Positions 8,601-15,029 of a stretch of 23,321 nucleotides of DNA are shown in pieces. Where the stretch lies: positions 1 through 23,321 of the IMG/VR virus record IMGVR_UViG_3300029319_000432. The stretch is one strand, 5' to 3'. Every line of letters starts with the position of its first letter. Position 1 is the stretch's first letter. Below the pieces are notes generated by a model. It worked only from the letters and a program-made list of their open reading frames with translations, had not been told where the DNA came from and did not search any database. Origin of the DNA: a virus. The position numbers and the translations under genes are program-made.

Positions 8601-11462
8601 TTGTAAATTATTTCTTTCAAATCTAGGTAATGTTGTTGTCCTGTTTGATATATTATTTGTAAAGTTACCTATTGTATGAGTTACACCTGCTGTATCTGTT
8701 GTTGGATAAGTAAATGTTTTATCATCAACTACAGAGCTTACCAAGAATGAACCATTGTAACCTTTGTTGAATACACCTGTAGATGTTCCACTATTGTCAG
8801 TGACATTCTTCACAAAAATTCTTTCACCTGCTTTTAAATGATGAGGTACATCAGCGATAACTGTGACTGCTGTACCTGATACAGAACAAGTGCTGATAAA
8901 TCTAGGGTTACGATCAAAGTCGTAATCGCTCTCTGTGATTGAAGTTCTGGTAAAGTCTCCAACATTTCTTACATTAGTTGATGAAGATTCTTGTAAAATA
9001 AATCCTTCTTCTGGATTCTTTCCATTTTCAAGTTCTTTTGGTACAACTACTCTAAGTTTGTATACTTTTTCATCTAGTGATCTTTCATCAGCAATTCTCT
9101 TAATGAATGATACGGGTGTGTTGTTACCAAGATTACCTACACCCAATGTATTCATTGTAGTGTAAATTTGGTTATCAGTCGCAGCATGAATATACCAGTT
9201 TGAATTTACTGGGTCGAATTGTATGGGTGAACCAATTTCACCAGAATCCTTATCAGATACACGACTTTCAATATTTAATTTTGTTCCTCCATAGATGACT
9301 AGAGAAGTTCCCAGTGTAGCGTTTGTTTTTGATGATGCAATTTTAATCTGTGTCGCAGAGTGTCTAATTGCAAAATAAACTGTATTTTCCTCTAAATTTT
9401 CTGGTAAATCACCATCGTCACTAATTACCCTAATCTTTTCACCTGTTAATAACTCATGAGCTCCTAGTGTTAATATGTTTGATGTAGGCCCTGATTGAAC
9501 TGTATATTTCTTGATACTTGATGTGGTTCCTAGTGCAGATGTTATACCAGATGATGATATTTCATTATCTACCATGAAGATGGATGCTGAACTTACACCA
9601 TATCCAGTTACATTTACACCATCATTAACACTTGTAAAGTCAACAAATACATCATCATTTGTTTTTGCACCAACACGATAACCTTGAATTACAACTGGTG
9701 GAACATTATCTTTTGTGTTAAATCCAAATAGGTAAAGATGACTTGTGATACCAACAGATGTAGTTAAACCAACATCTAATCTCTGCCAATCAATATTTGT
9801 TTCTGTAGAAGTTATTGCTTTCGGTGCAATAATTTGAGTGATATATGCGTTGTCGTCTTTGGTAAATGCTTCTTTCTTGAATCCGTCAGAGGCAATCGCA
9901 AACTGTCCAAAGTTTGAGTTAGAGTTTGTAACTGAAGCATCAGCACCAGTTTCTGCATTGAAGTGTTTATTGAAACCAATCGCAAATACTGATACAATCT
10001 GCATGACTGCATCATTTGTTAGTTTGATATGAGTTGTTTCAAATTCCTGACGATAAACTGCATCAGAGTCTAAATGATAGACTGTGGATGAGTCTTGTGA
10101 TGATGAACCAGAGGCAAGAGCAGCACCAGTAACCTTAGTGATACCTATTCCTTCATATAATCTCGAAGATTGATTATACTTAACAAATGCTCTGTCATCT
10201 TTTTGTAGTGAAATTGCAGTAAACTGTGCTACAACCATTGATTTGAAACCAGTAGCCTTATCACCATCTGCAAGCATACCATTCATTCCAAAGACAGAAC
10301 GAAGAGATATGTTGAAAATATAAGGTGATGCACCTGAAACAGTATCGGTTTCAATAGTTACTGTTGCGGATGAAGCACTTGGAGTTGCTGGTAAATTATC
10401 TCGTACAAATGGTAATAAGTATGTAAATACTGTGCTACTTGTAACATTTTGTACTTTTGTTGATATATTGTAGTCAAATGTATCGACACCTTTTATTTTA
10501 ATGGGTGTGTTTGTTGTCAGTCCATGAGCAGTCGCAGTGGTTACTGTAACAATAGTTCCGGGTGTAGATCCATCACCTGAAATAATACTTGAAATATTAA
10601 TAGGGTCAGATGCAAATGCTCCAACTATTTCAAATTCTGGTCTTTGTGGTGCGAATCCTAATGAGTTTGCAGGGAATCTATCAATCGCATCTATCGGTCT
10701 AGATGTAGTGTTAAATGCGTTTGATAATTTACTATAATATATGTCTAAGTCAGTTAAATTAAATCTCGTATCAATGTTTACACCGTCAGCATACTCAAAA
10801 CAAGTTAGTTTGTGGTGAGAAAATGTTGGTGTTGACTGATTATTAGCAGAAAAATCAGATGGGTCTGTAAATACAAGTCCACTTTCATCTCCGTCAAATA
10901 TTGAGAACTGCCAGAAATAACATGTACCAGTTAATCTGAATATTGCAGATTTTGCTGCTGTACTATCTGTTGGGTTAGGAACATACTTAGGTCTTACTTT
11001 TGTCTTTCTTAAATCTAATCCAACGAGCGATGTACCACGAGGAACAATGACACCACCATTGATACTATTAAACTTGTAGAGAATATTATCTTCTTGAGTT
11101 AAATCAAAATTAGATGTTAAATTAAGTGATAAAGTTTCTGATGCTGTGCTTTCTGCACCTGATGGTGATACAGCAGTTGCAGTGTTACTAACTTCTTTTA
11201 CAGCAAATCCGGGCCTATTATCAATAATATGCTCACCGGGAAAAAGTAATATTGTTGTTTTCTCGATTAAATCGTTATTGTTTCCTCTTAAATATGAAAA
11301 TCTAGCAGACTCAAGTAAAGCCCTTTGGATTGTCTTAAACGGTTGTGCTAAAGAGTTTCCTTGATTTGTTATACTGTCGGTTGCATCCAAGTCACTTGGA
11401 TTTACATAGAGAATCTTACCCTCAGTGTTCTTTATAAAATTCTCTAACTTATTAAGTGGCAT
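5676..11462 (-). CDS. Giant tail fibre protein with C-terminal S74 intramolecular chaperone
   Basis: This 1928-aa protein is the largest in the window. The N-terminus ('ILYVNPSD...AQPFKTIQRAL...TILLFPGEH') resembles a pectate-lyase-like beta-helix cap. The middle carries recurring beta modules with an 'HG(F/L)xxGxx(I/V)' signature (His313, His669, His875, His1081, His1248). Near the C-terminus are about four repeats of 'NEID(T)..GNL.LDS.SGT..V.DNL' (roughly residues 1645-1825). The last 94 residues match Peptidase_S74: Ser1835 with Lys1840 (SDLTMK) forms the expected dyad, followed by 'GIIAQEVEKL' and a coiled-coil end. This domain folds the trimer and then cleaves itself off. The gene begins about 28 bases after a late-promoter motif. 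It is probably a main or proximal tail fibre; similar large structural proteins in cyanophages have been labelled VrlC-like. Confidence 0.88.
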   Translation of the reverse strand: MPLNKLENFIKNTEGKILYVNPSDLDATDSITNQGNSLAQPFKTIQRALLESARFSYLRGNNNDLIEKTTILLFPGEHIIDNRPGFAVKEVSNTATAVSPSGAESTASETLSLNLTSNFDLTQEDNILYKFNSINGGVIVPRGTSLVGLDLRKTKVRPKYVPNPTDSTAAKSAIFRLTGTCYFWQFSIFDGDESGLVFTDPSDFSANNQSTPTFSHHKLTCFEYADGVNIDTRFNLTDLDIYYSKLSNAFNTTSRPIDAIDRFPANSLGFAPQRPEFEIVGAFASDPINISSIISGDGSTPGTIVTVTTATAHGLTTNTPIKIKGVDTFDYNISTKVQNVTSSTVFTYLLPFVRDNLPATPSASSATVTIETDTVSGASPYIFNISLRSVFGMNGMLADGDKATGFKSMVVAQFTAISLQKDDRAFVKYNQSSRLYEGIGITKVTGAALASGSSSQDSSTVYHLDSDAVYRQEFETTHIKLTNDAVMQIVSVFAIGFNKHFNAETGADASVTNSNSNFGQFAIASDGFKKEAFTKDDNAYITQIIAPKAITSTETNIDWQRLDVGLTTSVGITSHLYLFGFNTKDNVPPVVIQGYRVGAKTNDDVFVDFTSVNDGVNVTGYGVSSASIFMVDNEISSSGITSALGTTSSIKKYTVQSGPTSNILTLGAHELLTGEKIRVISDDGDLPENLEENTVYFAIRHSATQIKIASSKTNATLGTSLVIYGGTKLNIESRVSDKDSGEIGSPIQFDPVNSNWYIHAATDNQIYTTMNTLGVGNLGNNTPVSFIKRIADERSLDEKVYKLRVVVPKELENGKNPEEGFILQESSSTNVRNVGDFTRTSITESDYDFDRNPRFISTCSVSGTAVTVIADVPHHLKAGERIFVKNVTDNSGTSTGVFNKGYNGSFLVSSVVDDKTFTYPTTDTAGVTHTIGNFTNNISNRTTTLPRFERNNLQSNFYIYRNETISSYIKNVQDGIYHLFVLHADNEIPTEFTGVKYGQNVVDLYPQLDRDNNHSNPPSAASFAKRAPIGDVSTNDQRKSITRETTDKIVKDFGYAKIISGVSTGGAMGVGHTTITFDRPHGFGSIVKVASIVGGSGLTNGTYHNVKLLNEGTTTWDGATAKVVVSSNAVSAVEIIEGGSGFTGTETLDIDNSFTGGSGAKVVIGVTGISTNVGDSLQITGVGTVTDNIVAISSVRSTTSVSIAVTTGDPDIITGQFAINQGPKSTISGVSTVDATTGISTFTFTKSHGFVAGSQFRVLDNNNNNLGNFFVKTVVGVNTFSATTTVQLASPTTVLPNGMAPATPTSDKENENIGSRGLTFYDNETFNLGADVTTGSSLEISLPNAGIGTTSRFDLGSYLQVGDEIMRVKSASISGSGSNELTVIRGALGTIQESHSSGELVKKIKPIPIEFRRPSIIRASGHTFEYLGFGPGNYSTALPQVQVRTLTEREEFLTQSQERSCGTVVYTGMNNRGDFFIGNKRVSSATGQERTFDAPIPTVTGEDPSRLSVIFDEVIVKERLVVEGGKSRTILTQFDGPVTFNEVVKVNAALTVNQLIKLNGTFEITNKTNSHSRDTGSLITDGGIGIEKNLNVGENLNVLGITTVNNLKVTGLSTFTGLMDIDGGAEIGAFKVGITTANMLGTTGNSNIIIDSAGGTTTIQDNVVVSGDFSSNGATNGNIRIGVTNDNEIDTSTGGLTLDSASGTVTVDDILDVNVRAEIDNVRIDGNEIDTLSGNLTIDSSGGTVTVDDNLNVTGDLNITGDVNGSTVTFTGDIIAASGIFGNVRIAFGSDNNEIDTITGNLILDSASGTTQVNDNLSVAGSGTFTGDVIAFSSSDLTMKENVSPIDNALDMVSSLTGNTFDWKSNAGVWGLEGGDTGIIAQEVEKLKLPGLTKTRGDGTIGVRYDRLIPVLIEAIKELKSEINELKK
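5985..6530 (-). repeat. Tandem protein-coding repeats in the giant fibre
   Basis: About four diverged copies of a 35-60-codon unit encode '(D)NEIDT-x-GNLxLDSxSGTxxVxDNLxVxGD'. The first copy is less complete (IIIDSAGGTTTIQDNVVV). They sit just ahead of the S74 domain and probably form a repeated beta-structure in the fibre shaft. Confidence 0.75.
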
Positions 11463-11489
11463 CGCTCATCTACAAAGTATGTCTTCTAT

Positions 11490-11738
11490 CTATTTATCCT
11501 GTTTCTCCTTCTGGATTTCTGCACGAATTTCTGCTTTTCTTGCCATTGCTTTTGCTTTTGCTGCTTTTGCTGCTGCTAAGTTTGCACTTGCAACATCTCC
11601 AGAATGAACACGACTCTCAGGTTTCTTTACTTCAGGTGTATTAGAACTCGTTTTAAATTTGGATACAGCATCCTTTTGTCTAGCACGAAGTGCTGCGACC
11701 TTATCTACATTCTCTGTAAATTCTTGAAACCTTTTCAT
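11490..11738 (-). CDS. Small Ala/Lys-rich protein, candidate internal head protein
   Basis: This 82-aa basic, helical protein is rich in Ala, Lys and Glu (repeats of AAAKAAKAKA near residues 55-64). Its first residues, MKRFQEFTEN, resemble the capsid-targeting leader of T4 internal proteins (MKTYQEFIAE), which is removed by the gp21 prohead protease after an (I/L/F)xE motif. Here 'FTE' at 7-9 would fit. By that analogy it may be packaged in the head with the DNA. It sits among fibre genes, so it could instead be a small tail factor. An AATAAATA late-promoter motif lies about 12 bases upstream of the ATG, and the gene's own TAG stop is part of the promoter motif for the giant fibre. Confidence 0.65.
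   Translation of the reverse strand: MKRFQEFTENVDKVAALRARQKDAVSKFKTSSNTPEVKKPESRVHSGDVASANLAAAKAAKAKAMARKAEIRAEIQKEKQDK
11491..11498 (-). promoter_or_regulatory. T4-type late promoter candidate for the giant fibre
   Basis: The minus strand reads GATAAATA (11498-11491), 28 bases before the giant-fibre ATG. It matches TATAAATA at seven of eight positions and overlaps the TAG stop of the 82-aa gene. Confidence 0.55.
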
Positions 11739-11749
11739 ATCTTTTTGAC

Positions 11750-11757
11750 TATTTATT
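11750..11757 (-). promoter_or_regulatory. T4-type late promoter candidate for the 82-aa gene
   Basis: AATAAATA on the minus strand lies about 12 bases ahead of the ATG at 11738 and includes the TAA stop of the 79-aa gene. Confidence 0.5.
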
Positions 11758-11992
11758 CAGTTTCTTTCTCTTTTTTTCTTTTTCTTGTTTTTCTAGATCT
11801 TTTTGGTTTAGTTATGATCTCAGAATATACGATCATATCTTCATCTAAAAATTCTTGACATACATTTAGTACATCCATAAATTCTTCCATACACTCACAT
11901 TGCACCAGTTGTATATATCCCTCGTCACTTACGATTTTAAAAGACCTTGAGCAGATGTCTACTATCGTCTTTACTACTGATGCATCGTTCAT
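11753..11992 (-). CDS. Hypothetical protein with four cysteines and a basic tail (79 aa)
   Basis: The function is not recognised. The acidic, hydrophobic N-terminal part (residues 1-60) contains Cys14, Cys32, Cys34 and Cys45. The C-terminus is strongly basic (KPKRSRKTRKRKKEK, 62-76) and could bind nucleic acid. The start is supported by a GAGG Shine-Dalgarno sequence about 8 bases upstream. Unlike its neighbours it follows a 62-base gap holding a sigma70-like promoter, so it may be expressed outside the late programme. No known family could be assigned. Confidence 0.65.
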   Translation of the reverse strand: MNDASVVKTIVDICSRSFKIVSDEGYIQLVQCECMEEFMDVLNVCQEFLDEDMIVYSEIITKPKRSRKTRKRKKEKETE

Positions 11993-12010
11993 GAAAGACC
12001 TCGATTTTTT

Positions 12011-12042
12011 ATTATACTAGCATATATAGGGTTTTTTGTCAA
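12011..12042 (-). promoter_or_regulatory. Sigma70-like promoter ahead of the 79-aa gene
   Basis: The minus strand has a perfect TTGACA (12042-12037) and a perfect TATAAT (12016-12011) with a 20-base spacer. Alternatively TAGTAT (12019-12014) gives a 17-base spacer. It fills most of the only sizeable gap among these genes and precedes a good ribosome-binding site for the gene at 11992. The long spacer lowers confidence for the TATAAT reading. Confidence 0.55.
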
Positions 12043-12054
12043 CTCATGTACTTT

Positions 12055-12285
12055 TTATGAGGGTTTCGTAGGCCATGTAGGATTCTCAGGATTGGATTCT
12101 GTTGCTGGAAGATCCCTAAGATTTTGACGATAAGTTTTCCACTCAGTTTTTTTTGAGTCTGATAATGGTGAATCAGTAAACTGAGTCCAATCACTTTCTC
12201 TTAATAAAACATTTCTCATATGTCTAAGAGCACCGATAAAATCAGTTCCAAAATTTTCTTTTACTTGTGAGTATTCAGTTTCCAC
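12055..12285 (-). CDS. Tail fibre assembly chaperone (Phage_tail_APC-like)
   Basis: This 76-aa protein carries the signature of the phage tail assembly chaperone family: 'LRHMRNVLLRESDWTQFTDSPLS' (residues 20-42), then 'WKTYRQNLRDLPA' (49-61) and a Pro/Trp C-terminus 'NPTWPTKP'. Family members help fold or assemble tail fibres and usually sit next to a fibre gene, as here between the collar-domain fibre and the giant fibre. The start appears to be GTG at 12285; no in-frame ATG gives the full motif. A late-promoter motif ends 15 bases upstream. Confidence 0.8.
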   Translation of the reverse strand: METEYSQVKENFGTDFIGALRHMRNVLLRESDWTQFTDSPLSDSKKTEWKTYRQNLRDLPATESNPENPTWPTKPS

Positions 12286-12300
12286 AATATTGTTTCTAGA

Positions 12301-12308
12301 TATTTATT
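12301..12308 (-). promoter_or_regulatory. T4-type late promoter candidate for the fibre chaperone
   Basis: AATAAATA on the minus strand lies about 15 bases ahead of the GTG start. It overlaps the stop of the upstream oxygenase gene (TAATAAATA). Confidence 0.45.
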
Positions 12309-12894
12309 ATATAAGGGTCGTTGGTTCACCCATATTATTGCTTGCTAGCCAACCAGTTGCGATATATTTTGCCTCATATGGAGGATTACCACGATGAAGA
12401 TGCGTAAAAGAGCCTGGGAAGATTAGTACTCTACCCCTCTTTGATTTTATTTTTTGTTTTTGATATAAAAATTCTGTTTCACCTCCCTCTTTAACATCAT
12501 TAAAATATACAGACCAAACTAAAGTTCTATTCGCACAGGCAATATTATTTGATTCAGAGTGCCAATCATGATATCCCTCCGTTGGTTTTGTTTTCTGTAA
12601 TAAACAGGTAGTGCTATGATAATTAAAATTTTTTAAAAATGGATACCACTCGATATATTCTTCTAAACACATTCTAACTGCACACATTATATGTGCAGAT
12701 ACCATTGGATTAAAGGCAGCGATGTCTAATTGAGTATCTTTAACACTTGTATTACTTCGTGGAATTATTTGAGTTGACTCATCAAGTGTTTTGATAATAA
12801 AATTACTGAAATCATCTTTTACTACATTATCCCACACTCCAATAAAGTCTTTATTTAAAAAGACTTCTGGGGTATTAAAATTTTTATCATACAT
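12307..12894 (-). CDS. 2-oxoglutarate/Fe(II)-dependent oxygenase (HxE type)
   Basis: This 195-aa enzyme is paralogous to the one at 4020-4598. The candidate ligands fall at the same residue numbers: His112-x-Glu114 ('HDWHSE') and His165 or His167 ('FTHLHRGNPP'), with Lys176 ('KYIATGW') for 2-oxoglutarate. It also shares 'GGETEFLYQ'. The N-terminal 60 residues differ, which suggests different partners or substrates. It lies between the collar-domain fibre and the fibre chaperone, so it is embedded in the adhesion module. The reaction should be 2-oxoglutarate-dependent hydroxylation; the substrate is unknown. Confidence 0.86.
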   Translation of the reverse strand: MYDKNFNTPEVFLNKDFIGVWDNVVKDDFSNFIIKTLDESTQIIPRSNTSVKDTQLDIAAFNPMVSAHIMCAVRMCLEEYIEWYPFLKNFNYHSTTCLLQKTKPTEGYHDWHSESNNIACANRTLVWSVYFNDVKEGGETEFLYQKQKIKSKRGRVLIFPGSFTHLHRGNPPYEAKYIATGWLASNNMGEPTTLI

Positions 12895-12910
12895 GAAAAG
12901 TTTTTCTTTT

Positions 12911-12921
12911 ATTATATTATA
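12911..12921 (-). promoter_or_regulatory. Weak promoter-like TATAATATAAT element
   Basis: Two overlapping TATAAT boxes lie in the 27-base gap before the oxygenase ATG (12894). No good -35 is seen (TTTGCT at 17 bases). It could be a degenerate late promoter or only A+T-rich spacer. Confidence 0.25.
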
Positions 12922-14499
12922 TCATGTTTTCATAATATAGCAAAGAGCATAATATGGTGGTCTATTTTCAACAGAGGATCCACTTCCAGTTGACCCAGTA
13001 TTACCACTGATACTGAAACCATGTTGATGCCCAGAATGATCACTGGTTTTACCTACATTTGCCACAGATCCCGAAGAATTTATATTATAACCTTCATATA
13101 AGTTTGCTGGGCCTGTACCACTACCCGGATAATTATTTGCACTCAAATTAGAACCATTACGAATCTGACCATGATTTCCTGATCTAAATGAATGATGATA
13201 GTGACTACCTGCACTATTTGTTGTTCCACTTGCACTTAATGAATGATTATGAGAAGGTAACTGCGATTGAGATATGGTAACGCTACTTGAACCACCACTC
13301 GCACCAACTCCATATGCTGCACCAGCACCAACCACAAATCTGTCCGTCAGATTAGGTGTTGAGTTATTACCATCACATAATACAAAACCTGATGGAATGT
13401 TATTTGCTGCACCTGACCACAAGATAATCATTCCACTTACAAATGCAGATGGCACATTGACTGAGAACTGTCCTGTGCTTGAATTATATGATAAATCTCC
13501 ACTCGCACTAACAGATGCTCTTGCCCTAGCAGTTGTAAAGTATTGATTTGAAGAACCTTCACTTAAATCATCAGTGTCATGATTAGAAATATTTGAAATC
13601 TTACCTGTAATAACTTCTGTTGATGTGTTGTAAGTCAAATTGGAATTTGAAAGCACATCTTTTTGTGTTCCACTTCCAGTTGCAAGAAGAAGTCTAGGAG
13701 TTCCGCTTGATACATCGGTGATTGCTATCTGTGCTGATGATCCGGCAGGTAGGTTTGAACTTGCATCCCATTTCAGATCAGTTCCATCTGATGTTAATAC
13801 CTGTCCAGCAGAGCCAAAATTACCATCCCCATCTCTCAACTGACCTTCCACTTCTAAAATCGCAGCAGTGGATATACCTGTGACCTTAGTATTAGTAAAT
13901 GTAGATGTGCCAGAATAATTAATACCTGACATCGTGTTTGTTGATGGATTATATGTAAATGCTGCGTCTACACGATTTGGTTGATTACCACTATTCGCTC
14001 CGAAGAATGACACAAATTGGTTTGCATTTGTACCATTTAAATTTACACCAACATTAACTGCATTTAACACACTTGTAGAGTTTGCATTTATCCAGTTTGT
14101 ACCTGAACCAGTTGATGCTAAAAGTTGTCCTGAGCTTCCTGTATCACCACTTGTATCCACCAAAGCACCAGTCAAATACAAATCACTTCCAATCGTAGCA
14201 ATTCCGGAAATGTTAACTTGATTTACCTCAAATCCCGTTGAGTGTAAATTTTGTGTATGAAATTGTAGACCTTGAGTGTGTCCTAAAGTTAATGCTGTGC
14301 CAACTCTAATCGTATCTGTAGCACCATCAATCGTGGTAGAACTGGTTCCAAAGGTAGCGATACCAGTAACTCTTAAATTTCTGGTTGTAATATCATCATT
14401 AGAAAAATCGTAATCAAGTTTTTCAAGTATAAAAACACTATCAAATACTGAATTACCATCTTGATAATTTGCTTGTTGACTAATATCTGGTGATGCCAT
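12922..14499 (-). CDS. Short tail fibre with phage collar domain (gp12-like)
   Basis: This 525-aa fibre begins with a baseplate-type N-terminus and 'VTGIATF/VSGIATIG' shaft modules. A typical fibre segment 'GSAGQVLTSDGTDLKWD' lies at mid-length. From about residue 353 it has a phage tail collar domain ('SGMIILWSGAANNIPSGFVLCDG', then 'TPNLTDRFVVGAG'). The C-terminal head is rich in histidine (LPSHNHS, HYHHS, GHQHGF), reminiscent of the metal-binding HxH sites of T4 gp12. It ends 'ENRPPYYALCYIMKT', the usual close of collar proteins. It is probably a receptor-binding short fibre attached to the baseplate. It is coupled by a TAATG overlap to the spike-tip-like gene upstream. Confidence 0.87.
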   Translation of the reverse strand: MASPDISQQANYQDGNSVFDSVFILEKLDYDFSNDDITTRNLRVTGIATFGTSSTTIDGATDTIRVGTALTLGHTQGLQFHTQNLHSTGFEVNQVNISGIATIGSDLYLTGALVDTSGDTGSSGQLLASTGSGTNWINANSTSVLNAVNVGVNLNGTNANQFVSFFGANSGNQPNRVDAAFTYNPSTNTMSGINYSGTSTFTNTKVTGISTAAILEVEGQLRDGDGNFGSAGQVLTSDGTDLKWDASSNLPAGSSAQIAITDVSSGTPRLLLATGSGTQKDVLSNSNLTYNTSTEVITGKISNISNHDTDDLSEGSSNQYFTTARARASVSASGDLSYNSSTGQFSVNVPSAFVSGMIILWSGAANNIPSGFVLCDGNNSTPNLTDRFVVGAGAAYGVGASGGSSSVTISQSQLPSHNHSLSASGTTNSAGSHYHHSFRSGNHGQIRNGSNLSANNYPGSGTGPANLYEGYNINSSGSVANVGKTSDHSGHQHGFSISGNTGSTGSGSSVENRPPYYALCYIMKT

Positions 14500-15029
14500 T
14501 ATCCCGGAAGTAAACTTTTATACCACTTGTTATAAGCAGCACTGAATGGTGATGTCAAACCATTTTTATACATGATTTTATTTCTCAAAGAGCATCTACC
14601 ACCTGCATTTAGTTTTATATTTTGTGCGTTAACTGTCACTTGATCGGTTTTACCTGCCGAATCATATCCTATTTTTATTTTAGGAGCATGTAAAACTAAT
14701 TCATCCTCTGCTTGAATGACTATCTTATCACCACTTATTGTAAAATTTCCATTTTCTGTAGTGATATTACCGTGACCATTTTTAACTCTGATATTAAATG
14801 CTTGTTCATTAGTTTCGCTTTTTACACCTGATTCAATCTGTAATCTTTTTTCAGCATAGATTCTCGAATCACCAGATCCCTCATGCAAACTTTGATTATA
14901 TTTTACCTTATCACTTGTCTGAGATGCCAAGACATATGCAGCAGGGCCGTTAGAATCTATACGATCAGTATTTGTTTCTAAGTATAACTTTTCACCAAAT
15001 ATCTCTAGTTGTCTTGCTTCACTTGACAT
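14499..15029 (-). CDS. Beta-helical baseplate spike-tip protein, gp5 C-terminal-like
   Basis: This 176-aa protein is made largely of short alternating beta strands (for example 'GNITTENGNFTISGDKIVI' and 'ELVLHAPKIKIGYD', residues 87-125), the pattern of the triple-stranded beta-helix forming the needle of T4 gp5 and similar spikes. The N-terminal 'EIFGEKLYLETNTDRI' has the same periodicity. It follows the OB-fold gene by one gene and precedes the collar fibre, consistent with a place at the baseplate centre. It may be the detached C-terminal part of gp5. An alternative is an unrelated fibre-base protein. It has an excellent Shine-Dalgarno sequence. Confidence 0.65.
   Translation of the reverse strand: MSSEARQLEIFGEKLYLETNTDRIDSNGPAAYVLASQTSDKVKYNQSLHEGSGDSRIYAEKRLQIESGVKSETNEQAFNIRVKNGHGNITTENGNFTISGDKIVIQAEDELVLHAPKIKIGYDSAGKTDQVTVNAQNIKLNAGGRCSLRNKIMYKNGLTSPFSAAYNKWYKSLLPG

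Noticed and set aside
12894-12908. GAAAAGTTTTTC palindrome as a terminator
   Set aside because: The stem is only five A/T-rich pairs with a two-base loop and overlaps the ATG region of the oxygenase gene; too weak to support.
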